The translations under genes were made by a program, and so were the position numbers. This document shows positions 35,175-42,988 of a stretch of DNA of 64,000 nucleotides, one piece after another. The notes below the pieces were generated by a model. The model had not been told where the DNA came from. It did no database searches and saw only the letters and a program-made list of their open reading frames with translations. This DNA is from Bacteroidota bacterium (GTDB lineage: Bacteria > Bacteroidota > Ignavibacteria > Ignavibacteriales > Melioribacteraceae), in NCBI GenBank assembly GCA_023397505.1, contig JAEWUC010000004.1:82405-146404 (forward strand). Direction: 5' to 3'. How positions within the stretch are numbered: the first letter of the stretch is position 1; the number at the start of each line of letters is the position of its first letter.

Positions 35175-35684
35175 TTAATCAGTATCAAAATACTTCTTAG
35201 GATATTCAAACAAGAATGTTCTCCCATTGCCGTACTCAATTTTTTTCCATGTTTCTTCTTTAAACTCAATTCCAACAATAGAACACGTGGGCATATTGTC
35301 AATAAGTTTATTGCCGAGATGATTTGCGTAATATGTTATTGTAGGATTATGTCCGAAAAGGAAAGCGGTTGCAAAATCGTCTGTTATATTTTGAATTATA
35401 TTTTCGAGTTCGTGAATCCCGGCTTCATAAATATTTTCATCATAAATTATTTTTTTCTTTTTATATCCTAATTCTTCCGCAAAAAAATCCGCTGTTGCTG
35501 CGGCACGCACTGCCGGACTCGAATAAATAATATCCGGTTTAATTTTTTCTTTATTTATAATCTTGGCCATAAACGGGGCATCGCGTAAACCCCTTTTATT
35601 CAACGGGCGTTCGAAGTCGGAAAGATCATGATTATCCCAGCTAGATTTTGCATGACGTATTAAAAAAAGTTTTTTCATAAACAT
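35175..35684 (-). CDS. sixA: SixA-like histidine phosphatase
   Basis: The 169-residue protein has the histidine-phosphatase RHG-type motif LFLIRHAKSSWDN with the phospho-accepting His. A second conserved histidine is in FLFGHNPTITYYA. SixA removes phosphate from phosphohistidine in phosphorelays or the nitrogen phosphotransfer system. The gene follows the HD/Pycsar-like gene by only 3 bp, so both are made from one transcript. The start could be at Met3 (35678), as no Shine-Dalgarno sequence favours either. Confidence 0.9.
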   Translation of the reverse strand: MFMKKLFLIRHAKSSWDNHDLSDFERPLNKRGLRDAPFMAKIINKEKIKPDIIYSSPAVRAAATADFFAEELGYKKKKIIYDENIYEAGIHELENIIQNITDDFATAFLFGHNPTITYYANHLGNKLIDNMPTCSIVGIEFKEETWKKIEYGNGRTFLFEYPKKYFDTD

Positions 35685-35687
35685 TAG

Positions 35688-36905
35688 TTAAAAGAAAGGA
35701 ACTAAATTAGTTGGCGTTGATGAAAATAATATTGCTATTACGAATGTAATTACAGATATAATTAGTCCGTAAATAAAAATGTTGTAACAAATTCTTAAAT
35801 ACCTGTATTTGTGCCCCAATACTTGTCCAAGGTTATAAAAGTCTTTAATCATGGAATCATATAAATATTTTTTATCACTTATCATTTCGTTCATTCCCCA
35901 AGCAAAGTCCCCGAGATTCATTTTATAAAAATTACCAAAGAACAGAAGATTGGCTTTTTTGTTATGAATATCATCTTTTGTAAAAATACCCGATGAGATT
36001 TTGGGGCGCGTTACAACCACCGCAAAAATTAATGTAACAAGACTAACTAAAATCATTGTGAAAGTAGGAATAATCAAGTGTGGATTTTTATCAAGCTTGC
36101 TTGCAAGAAGCGCAAAAAGAGCAGTGAGAACAAGGGTGTTGACACTTATCATTATATTTGCTTTGCTGTCTGCCATCGCGCTGAATTCTACATGAGTACG
36201 CACAACATTGCGGAACATAGTTTCAACACCGCGTCCGCCTATTTCTATGTTTTGCTTTTTAGTTTTTTTTTTGTTCTGATTCTTTTTTGAATTTTCGTCA
36301 TCCTCTTCAACAATTTTTCTAAGATTTTTCTGAAGCTTTTTTAGATTTTTCTGCTTTTGAGGTTCCAATTCGTTTCTTGCGTACTCGGTAAAAAATTTGT
36401 GGTGGTGCATAAAATCAATAGTTTTTTTCAACCATTCATATTCCGTTAGAGTTCTTCCAAAGTGAAATTCAAATTCCTCTCTAAACAGATCATTTCTTTT
36501 GTTGAAATAATTTTTTCCAAGGTGGGATAGGTCGGCATCGCAGACGATTTCTTCCAAAAGATTTTTTGGTGTCTGCGGTACTTTTGTTGCCAGAATACAA
36601 TTCTTAATATTTTTAATCTTTTCAGTCGGATAACTTTCTTCGGCGAGGTATTCTTCGGCATATCTTGCGCTTACTTCTTCATGTCCGTCCACCTTTTCAA
36701 GGTAGCCCACATCATGGAACCAAGCAGCGAGAACAACAATTTCCAATTCTTCATCGCTTAACTTTGCAACGGCACTTATGTTCTCTACGGCATTTACTAC
36801 TTCGTGTGTATGGTCGATGCTGTGATAAACTATATTTTGAGGAGTATTTTTGCTAAGAAGATTAGTTACATAATCTTCGGCTTTTTGAATTATAGACTCA
36901 TTCAT
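35688..36905 (-). CDS. HD-domain phosphohydrolase fused to a Pycsar-effector-like (DUF5706) membrane domain
   Basis: The protein has 405 residues. Residues about 20-170 form an HD domain: YHSIDHTHEV, AAWFHDVGYLEK with the HD pair, and CDADLSHLG with the distal Asp. A basic linker (KKNQNKKKTKKQN) leads to residues 225-405. These contain RNVVRTHVEFSAMADSKANIMISVN, two transmembrane helices, then ANLLFFGNF, and a final hydrophobic segment. This second half matches the DUF5706 domain that serves as a membrane effector in Pycsar (cyclic CMP/UMP) immunity. No nucleotide cyclase lies nearby, so immunity is not shown, and a housekeeping nucleotide-sensing role is as likely. Confidence 0.85.
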   Translation of the reverse strand: MNESIIQKAEDYVTNLLSKNTPQNIVYHSIDHTHEVVNAVENISAVAKLSDEELEIVVLAAWFHDVGYLEKVDGHEEVSARYAEEYLAEESYPTEKIKNIKNCILATKVPQTPKNLLEEIVCDADLSHLGKNYFNKRNDLFREEFEFHFGRTLTEYEWLKKTIDFMHHHKFFTEYARNELEPQKQKNLKKLQKNLRKIVEEDDENSKKNQNKKKTKKQNIEIGGRGVETMFRNVVRTHVEFSAMADSKANIMISVNTLVLTALFALLASKLDKNPHLIIPTFTMILVSLVTLIFAVVVTRPKISSGIFTKDDIHNKKANLLFFGNFYKMNLGDFAWGMNEMISDKKYLYDSMIKDFYNLGQVLGHKYRYLRICYNIFIYGLIISVITFVIAILFSSTPTNLVPFF

Positions 36906-36996
36906 GGTGTTGCAGCCACCCTCTTTTTTACACGCACTAATTTAATAAATTCCTAACAACAGAATAATAAAATCAATAAAGGTTTACCGCAAAAAT

Positions 36997-37704
36997 TTAG
37001 TGATGCATTTGATGCTGATTCATCATTTTGCCGGAGTTGTATTTAGGACTAATAAAAGGAATGCCCAAATTCATTCCGCGCAGAATAAACAACACAGCAA
37101 GTACAACTGCGAAAACGGGAATTAACTTATTGATTCTTTTTTTGATATTAATATTAATTACTTTTCCTAAAACTGCGGTGGCAAGCATCACAGGCAAAGT
37201 GCCGAGACCGAACAAAGCCATATATAAAACACCGCCCAACACACTGCCTGTTGAAATTGATCCTGCGATTCCTACATAAACAAATCCGCAAGGCAGAAGT
37301 CCGTTTAGTACACCGATTGTAAAAAGAGATGAGTTTGATTTGTTAGATATAAGTTTTGAGAATTGTTTCTTGATGAAACTTGTTGAACTTCTATAAACGA
37401 ATGTTTCCGCTGCTTTCGCTTTTATTTTCCGAGGAGTGAATACATATAATAAGATTACTATTCCAAAGCCAATAGATAAATATTGCTGAAGTCCAAACAA
37501 TACCAATCTTTGTCCGAATAAACCGAACAATGCACCCATTAATGCATATGTTACTACTCTTCCAAGATTATAGAGAATTCTGCCCAAAAATATTTTTAAC
37601 TGTGATTCGCCGAAAACCGGGAGTGCCAAAACTATTGGTCCGCACATCCCGATACAATGTAAACTGCCGAAAAGTCCAACTACAAATCCTGTCCATATTT
37701 CCAT
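36997..37704 (-). CDS. SafE/TauE-like cbb3-locus membrane protein (COG2836 type)
   Basis: A 235-residue protein with about six transmembrane helices and a histidine-rich end (MMNQHQMHH) that could hold a metal. It opens with GLFGSLHCIGMCGPIVLALP, the motif of the subgroup found beside cco genes, and repeats GVLNGLLPCGFVYVG. This subgroup is thought to aid copper or heme supply for cbb3 oxidase. The gene abuts ccoH (no gap), so it is the last gene of the oxidase transcript. Transport substrate is inferred, not proven. Confidence 0.88.
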   Translation of the reverse strand: MEIWTGFVVGLFGSLHCIGMCGPIVLALPVFGESQLKIFLGRILYNLGRVVTYALMGALFGLFGQRLVLFGLQQYLSIGFGIVILLYVFTPRKIKAKAAETFVYRSSTSFIKKQFSKLISNKSNSSLFTIGVLNGLLPCGFVYVGIAGSISTGSVLGGVLYMALFGLGTLPVMLATAVLGKVININIKKRINKLIPVFAVVLAVLFILRGMNLGIPFISPKYNSGKMMNQHQMHH

Positions 37705-38148
37705 TTAGTTCACCATAATAAGTTTTTCGTTATAGTACAAATTGTTTTTTGCAAACCAATCTACTTTTATTTTCCAAAGACCTTTTTCAATTTCTAGCGC
37801 GGAAAAACTTTGCTGCATCCCGGCATCGAGTTTTATTTCTTTTGTAAAATCTTGTTTATCATCCGAGGGGCGGTAGAAATAAATTATTCCGCCTATTTCA
37901 TTTTGCGGAAATATCTTTGGAAAAGAGAAATTAATTTTATCGTCAACCTGTTCAATTAAAAGCTGTTCGGGCAGTTCGCTCGTCCTGCTAATTTTATCGA
38001 TTTGAGTTTGGTAGTTAATTCCCTTCGCGTAATAATCATCTGTTTCAAGTGTAACATCCTGATTCATAAAAATATATACCATGATCAAAACGCCGATCAT
38101 AAATAAAATATAAACAGCTGCAATTCCGCTGCCCCAGTTAAGTTTCAT
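37705..38148 (-). CDS. ccoH: FixH/CcoH-like cbb3 assembly protein
   Basis: The 147-residue protein has one N-terminal membrane anchor (KLNWGSGIAAVYILFMIGVL) followed by a periplasmic domain. LETDDYYAKGINYQTQIDK is typical of FixH. CcoH interacts with the oxidase during assembly and stabilises the complex. The start overlaps the ccoG stop by one base, so translation is coupled. Confidence 0.9.
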   Translation of the reverse strand: MKLNWGSGIAAVYILFMIGVLIMVYIFMNQDVTLETDDYYAKGINYQTQIDKISRTSELPEQLLIEQVDDKINFSFPKIFPQNEIGGIIYFYRPSDDKQDFTKEIKLDAGMQQSFSALEIEKGLWKIKVDWFAKNNLYYNEKLIMVN

Positions 38149-39548
38149 TAATTCACCTTTCCAAGAAACGCTGTTTGAATAATATCCAATGTTTTGCCGT
38201 TCGATTTAACAGCAATATTAAGATTTGTTTTTAACTGTTTAATTTCTTCTTTAGGAATTATAACAAGAAATTTTGCTTCTGTTACTCCTTGCGGTGTAAC
38301 GTTCAAATCGCTGCCGATAATTTTTATTTCACCATTAATGTTTACAAGTTCGAGCATAGCCGGTAGTTTATCGAAAGTTTTATTCACAATTTTAAGATCA
38401 TAAATATTACTGATTTTGTTCCCCGGCTGTTCCTGCGATAATAATCCGGGTGTCCGTAAAATGCTCAATTCAACTTCCGAGCGGTTTAAAAGTAAAATAG
38501 TAATTAATGAAATAAGCAGTATCAGCACCAAGGTATAACCTATTGCACGGGGTGAAAACAAAGAACGCTTTCCGGTTTCAATCTGGTTTTTTGAAGCATA
38601 ACGTATAAGTCCTCTTGGCTTTTTTATTTTATCCATAACCGAATCGCATTCATCTATGCACGCTGTACAATTCACGCATTCAAGTTGTGTCCCGTTTCTA
38701 ATATCAATTCCCGTTGGACAAACATCAACGCATAAGCGGCAATCTATGCAGTCGCCGAGTTTTCTTTCTTCTCCTTTTCTGATTTTTCCGCGCGGTTCAC
38801 CACGCTTATAATCGTAATGAATTACAACTGAGTTTTGATCGAGCATTACACCTTGCAGTCTGCCGTAAGGACAAACCAAAACGCATGCTTGTTCGCGGAA
38901 ATATGAAAACACGAAATAGAATATGCCGGAAAAAATCAAAAGGACAATAAACAATGTTACGTGTTTGAAGGGAGTATCGATAATATATTGATAGAGTTTG
39001 TCAACACCGATTATGTACGATAAAAAAGTATTGGCTATTAAAAAAGAGATTGAGAAAAAGATAAATTGCTTGGAAATTTTTTTTATGAATTTTTTACCGG
39101 TTATTGGTTCGGAATTAAGCGTACGCTGTTTATTGCCATCGCCTTCAATCCAGTATTCTATTTTCCGGAAAACCATTTCCATAAAAATTGTCTGAGGACA
39201 AATCCACCCGCAGAACAATCTGCCGTAAATTACCGTGAATAAAAATATCGAGACTATCACTGCAATCATTGATAAAGCAAATAAATGCAAATCATGGGGA
39301 CCAAACGGAATGCCAAATAGAATAAATTTTCTTTCGAGTACATTTAAAATAATGAAAGGATGCCCGTCAATTTTAATAAACGGTGTACCGAATAAAAATA
39401 AGAGAAGGAAAACGCTTACAATTGTTCTGGCGTTATAGAATTTACCCGACGGTTTTTTAGGATAAATCCATTTGCGTTTGCCTTCCTGCGTTATTGTAGC
39501 AATTGAATCGCGGAATTCTTCTTCACCGGATGAAATTTTTACACTCAT
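38148..39548 (-). CDS. ccoG: CcoG (FixG/RdxA) ferredoxin-like membrane protein
   Basis: The 466-residue polyferredoxin has about five transmembrane helices. It carries the cluster motifs GWICPQTIFMEMVFRK, ACVLVCPYGRLQGVM, CIDCRLCVDVCPTGID, and CVNCTACIDECD. CcoG is thought to reduce Cu(II) to Cu(I) on the way to the oxidase's CuB site. The C-terminal 120 residues form the periplasmic Ig-like domain normal for the family. It sits between ccoP and ccoH. Confidence 0.95.
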   Translation of the reverse strand: MSVKISSGEEEFRDSIATITQEGKRKWIYPKKPSGKFYNARTIVSVFLLLFLFGTPFIKIDGHPFIILNVLERKFILFGIPFGPHDLHLFALSMIAVIVSIFLFTVIYGRLFCGWICPQTIFMEMVFRKIEYWIEGDGNKQRTLNSEPITGKKFIKKISKQFIFFSISFLIANTFLSYIIGVDKLYQYIIDTPFKHVTLFIVLLIFSGIFYFVFSYFREQACVLVCPYGRLQGVMLDQNSVVIHYDYKRGEPRGKIRKGEERKLGDCIDCRLCVDVCPTGIDIRNGTQLECVNCTACIDECDSVMDKIKKPRGLIRYASKNQIETGKRSLFSPRAIGYTLVLILLISLITILLLNRSEVELSILRTPGLLSQEQPGNKISNIYDLKIVNKTFDKLPAMLELVNINGEIKIIGSDLNVTPQGVTEAKFLVIIPKEEIKQLKTNLNIAVKSNGKTLDIIQTAFLGKVN

Positions 39549-39550
39549 AG

Positions 39551-40393
39551 TTATATTGATTTAACAGAATCAGTTTTAACTTCTTCCCATTTATCTCCTT
39601 CGGGAGCTTTTGCATTGGGAGGATTTGAACCGTGCAAAGTAATTATATAACTTGATACAGCCTGCATTTTTTTAGGATCGAGCTGCGTTTGCCAACTTAT
39701 CATTCCTTTTGCCGGAACGCCGTATTTCACAGTTTTGAAAATATTTTTGATGCCGCCGCCGTTAATCCAAAAATCATCCGTTAAATTTGGTCCTACGGTA
39801 CCTTCGCCGTTTTGACCGTGGCATGTTAAGCAATTCTTAACATAAATTTCTTTGCCTTCGGAAAGAGTTGCCGCATCATTCACAAAATCAACAGTTTCTT
39901 CGTTTATAAATACGCCTGACTTGATTAATATTTGTCTTTCAACGGCAGCTTGTTGAATTTCGGAATTATATTCTTTTTCCTGGATTTGTCCGTCATCAAA
40001 GACATGGAATACAAGCATGTAAATAACAGCCCAAGCAATTGTTCCGTAAAATAAAAAATGAAACCACGGCGGAATGCGGTTATCGAGTTCTCTTATTCCA
40101 TCATAATCGTGATGTAAAAGAATTTCTGCTTCCTTTTCAATCGGAGTTGATTTTGTAAACCATTTGAAAAAAAATCTTAGCGGGGTTTTAAAGATCAATC
40201 CTTCATTGTCGTTTTTTTCTGAATAAACAACAGCCAGCCACAATATTACCGCAATTATCAAGACGGTTAATACGAGCATAAATTTCATAACCTTGTCGAT
40301 TGAATCACCGCTTTGCGCAGCAAACATGGCGGAAGAATTTATCAACATGAATAATGATAAAACAACTGTTACAAATTTATTCTTTGATTTCAT
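39551..40393 (-). CDS. ccoP: cbb3 oxidase subunit III (CcoP) with a single heme c site
   Basis: The protein has 280 residues. Two hydrophobic segments at the N-terminus (about 7-24 and 36-56) and one at about 113-131 precede a periplasmic cytochrome c domain with one CxxCH motif (CLTCHGQNGEGTVGP) and the distal Met in AKGMISW. Proteobacterial CcoP has two heme c sites; only one is present here, as in many Bacteroidetes relatives. CcoP passes electrons to subunit II. It overlaps ccoQ by 17 nt, ensuring linked translation. Confidence 0.93.
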   Translation of the reverse strand: MKSKNKFVTVVLSLFMLINSSAMFAAQSGDSIDKVMKFMLVLTVLIIAVILWLAVVYSEKNDNEGLIFKTPLRFFFKWFTKSTPIEKEAEILLHHDYDGIRELDNRIPPWFHFLFYGTIAWAVIYMLVFHVFDDGQIQEKEYNSEIQQAAVERQILIKSGVFINEETVDFVNDAATLSEGKEIYVKNCLTCHGQNGEGTVGPNLTDDFWINGGGIKNIFKTVKYGVPAKGMISWQTQLDPKKMQAVSSYIITLHGSNPPNAKAPEGDKWEEVKTDSVKSI

Positions 40394-40583
40394 TTTTTAT
40401 CTCAAAGTTATTTTCATTTTCGGGATTAAAATCGAGCGGAATACTTTCCATCCGATTGATATATTTTTTATCAAGTTTAATTACCCAAAAAATAGCGAAG
40501 GCAAAAACAAGAAAAAATATAATGAGCGAAACAATCGGGTAAATTGAAACGCCTTCGAGCGCGCTTAAATTTTCCGACAGCAT
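40377..40583 (-). CDS. ccoQ: cbb3 oxidase subunit IV (CcoQ-like)
   Basis: The 68-residue protein has a single transmembrane helix (IYPIVSLIIFFLVFAFAIFW) followed by a charged cytosolic tail. Identity rests on size, topology and exact position between ccoNO and ccoP, where ccoQ is found. Start and stop overlap both neighbours (1 nt and 17 nt). It helps stabilise the oxidase. Confidence 0.85.
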   Translation of the reverse strand: MLSENLSALEGVSIYPIVSLIIFFLVFAFAIFWVIKLDKKYINRMESIPLDFNPENENNFEIKNEIKE

Positions 40584-42709
40584 TATTTGTTATCCTTATT
40601 TTCTGCTTTGATATCTGTACCGAGCCGCTGTAAATATGCAATCAATGCAATTATATCTTTATCGGATTCGGCTGGTACACCGCTTTTGATTAAATCATCA
40701 GCTATTTCATTAGCTTGTTTTATTAAATCTTGATTCGCGAATTTTTCATAACCCTTTTCATAAGGAACACCAACAGCTCGCAGTGCGTTTATTTTGGCTG
40801 CCGTGGTTGATGTATCGAGATTGTCTGTTAATAACCATGGGTAGCGCGGCATTATAGAACCCGGCGACATGGAACGTGGATCTTCCATGTGCAAGTAATG
40901 CCAAAGGTTGGAATACTTTTTACCTTCGCGCATCAAATCCGGTCCCGTTCTTTTTGATCCCCAAAGGAACGGATGATCGTAAACATATTCACCGGCTTTC
41001 GAGTATTCACCGTATCGTTCGGTTTCACTTCTAAAAGGACGGACCAATTGGGAATGACATGAAACGCATCCTTCGCGTATATAAATATCACGCCCCTGCA
41101 ATTCGAGTGGAGTATAGGGTTTTACGCTTGCAATTGTCGGCACATTCGATTCAACAAGAAAAGTCGGAACCATTTGTACCAAACCGCCGATTGAAATTGC
41201 AACAAAAGAAAGCACTGCAAATTTTACGGGTCGTTTTTCAAGCCAGCGGTGAATCATACCACGTTTTAATTTATCTGCCTCTTTATCGAAAGGCGCGGCT
41301 TCGGCTGCTTCATCTTTAATGAACTTTCCCGTTTTTGCAGTCATCAGTAAATTATAAACCATCATGAATAAGCCGGTGAAGAAAAGTAACCCGCCTATTG
41401 AACGGATAATATACATAGGTACTATTTGCAAAACAGTTTCAAGAAAATTCGGATATTGAAGAACGCCGAGATCTGTAAATTGTTTCCACATTAAAGATTG
41501 TGCAACGCCCGCCCAGTACATCGGTACTGCGTAAAAAACTATTCCCAATGTTGAAATCCAGAAATGTGCGTTTGCTAATTTTTTAGAGTAAAGCTCGGTG
41601 CCCCACATTTTGGGAATCATCCAATATAAAATTCCGAATGAAAGCATACCATTCCATCCCAAAGCCCCGACGTGTACATGCGCGATAGTCCAATCGGTAA
41701 AATGTGAAATTGCATTTACATTTTTGAGCGAGAGCATCGGTCCTTCGAAAGTAGCCATTCCGTAAGCTGTAACTGCGACAACCATAAATTTTAAAATCGG
41801 GTTATCGCGAACGCGATCCCATGCACCGCGTAATGTTAGAAGTCCGTTCAGCATTCCGCCCCATGAAGGAGCGATTAACATTATTGAAAAAACTGTTCCG
41901 AGAGACTGCGCCCAATCAGGTAAAGCGGAATACAAAAGATGATGCGGACCAGCCCAGATATAAATAAAAATCAAAGCCCAAAAGTGAAGTATTGAAAGTC
42001 TGTAAGAATAAACCGGCCTATTCGCTGCTTTCGGTAAAAAGTAATACATCAATCCCAAATATGGAGTTGTTAAAAAGAATGCAACGGCGTTATGCCCGTA
42101 CCACCATTGAACCAATGCATCCTGAACCCCGGCGTAAACGGGATAACTTTTCAAAAACGTAACAGGTACTTCTATCGAATTTACAACATGCAAAACAGTC
42201 ACAGTTACAAATGTTGCAATGTAAAACCACACAGCGACGTACATGTGTTTTTCGCGTCGTTTAATAATTGTACCAAACATATTCGCACCGAATGCAAGCC
42301 ATACAACCGCAATTGCAATATCAATTGGCCATTCGAGTTCGGCGTATTCTTTGCTTGTAGTAAAACCGAGCGGCAGAGAAATTGCGGCAGCTACGATTAT
42401 TGCCTGCCATCCCCAGAAGTGAAACTTGCTCAAAAGATCGCTCCACATTCTTGCTTTTAAAACTCTCTGAAGCGAATAATACACACCGGCAAAAATTATG
42501 TTTCCGACAAATGCAAAGATTACAGCATTAGTGTGCAAAGGTCTCAACCTTCCGAAGGTTAAGTAAGGAATGCCCAGATTTAATTCCGGGATATATAATT
42601 GAACAGCGATTATCAAACCGACAAGCATACCGACGATTGCAAACACAACCGACGCGAGTACGAAATTCTTGACAACAAGATTATCGTAGCTAAATTTTTC
42701 AACCTGCAT
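40583..42709 (-). CDS. ccoNO: cbb3 cytochrome c oxidase, fused subunits I and II (CcoNO)
   Basis: The protein has 708 residues. Residues about 1-480 are the heme-copper catalytic subunit: HTNAVIFAFVGN, WWYGHNAVAFFL, HHLLYSALPDWAQ, and DWTIAHVHVGALGW supply the heme b, heme b3 and CuB histidines. Residues about 500-708 are the CcoO mono-heme cytochrome c (CVSCHSQLVRPFRSETERYG), joined by a linker helix (WLEKRPVKFAVLSFVAIS). In proteobacteria these are separate genes; the fusion is known in Bacteroidetes and relatives. It reduces oxygen to water with high affinity and pumps protons. Confidence 0.96.
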   Translation of the reverse strand: MQVEKFSYDNLVVKNFVLASVVFAIVGMLVGLIIAVQLYIPELNLGIPYLTFGRLRPLHTNAVIFAFVGNIIFAGVYYSLQRVLKARMWSDLLSKFHFWGWQAIIVAAAISLPLGFTTSKEYAELEWPIDIAIAVVWLAFGANMFGTIIKRREKHMYVAVWFYIATFVTVTVLHVVNSIEVPVTFLKSYPVYAGVQDALVQWWYGHNAVAFFLTTPYLGLMYYFLPKAANRPVYSYRLSILHFWALIFIYIWAGPHHLLYSALPDWAQSLGTVFSIMLIAPSWGGMLNGLLTLRGAWDRVRDNPILKFMVVAVTAYGMATFEGPMLSLKNVNAISHFTDWTIAHVHVGALGWNGMLSFGILYWMIPKMWGTELYSKKLANAHFWISTLGIVFYAVPMYWAGVAQSLMWKQFTDLGVLQYPNFLETVLQIVPMYIIRSIGGLLFFTGLFMMVYNLLMTAKTGKFIKDEAAEAAPFDKEADKLKRGMIHRWLEKRPVKFAVLSFVAISIGGLVQMVPTFLVESNVPTIASVKPYTPLELQGRDIYIREGCVSCHSQLVRPFRSETERYGEYSKAGEYVYDHPFLWGSKRTGPDLMREGKKYSNLWHYLHMEDPRSMSPGSIMPRYPWLLTDNLDTSTTAAKINALRAVGVPYEKGYEKFANQDLIKQANEIADDLIKSGVPAESDKDIIALIAYLQRLGTDIKAENKDNK

Positions 42710-42793
42710 TAACCGCTCCTGAATTTGTTTTTAGCTTTACAGTGTTAGAAGTTATGTTTTATACTATTCCACAATCAGAGTTCTTTATTCTTT

Positions 42794-42988
42794 TTACTCT
42801 ACCGCTTTCTCCTTACTGCTTACAGATGTTATACTATCTTCCAAATTTTTTTTATCACCAAATAGAATTCTAACAGACGGGGTATATTTATCGTCGTATT
42901 GACCCGATTTAACAGCCCATAAATAGGCGGTTAGAAACCCTATAGCGACAAAAAGACTTGCGCCGACTAAAATTACTATAACGGACAT
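42794..42988 (-). CDS. ccoS: cbb3 maturation protein CcoS
   Basis: A 64-residue protein with one N-terminal transmembrane helix and the family motif AYLWAVKSGQYDDKYTPSVRILF. CcoS is needed for cofactor insertion into the oxidase. Its start overlaps the ccoI stop by one base. An 84-bp spacer separates it from ccoNO and could hold a second promoter for the structural genes. Confidence 0.93.
   Translation of the reverse strand: MSVIVILVGASLFVAIGFLTAYLWAVKSGQYDDKYTPSVRILFGDKKNLEDSITSVSSKEKAVE

Noticed and set aside
35688..36905. Full Pycsar defence system
   Set aside because: No uridylate/cytidylate cyclase is adjacent; only the effector-like membrane domain is present, in fusion with HD.
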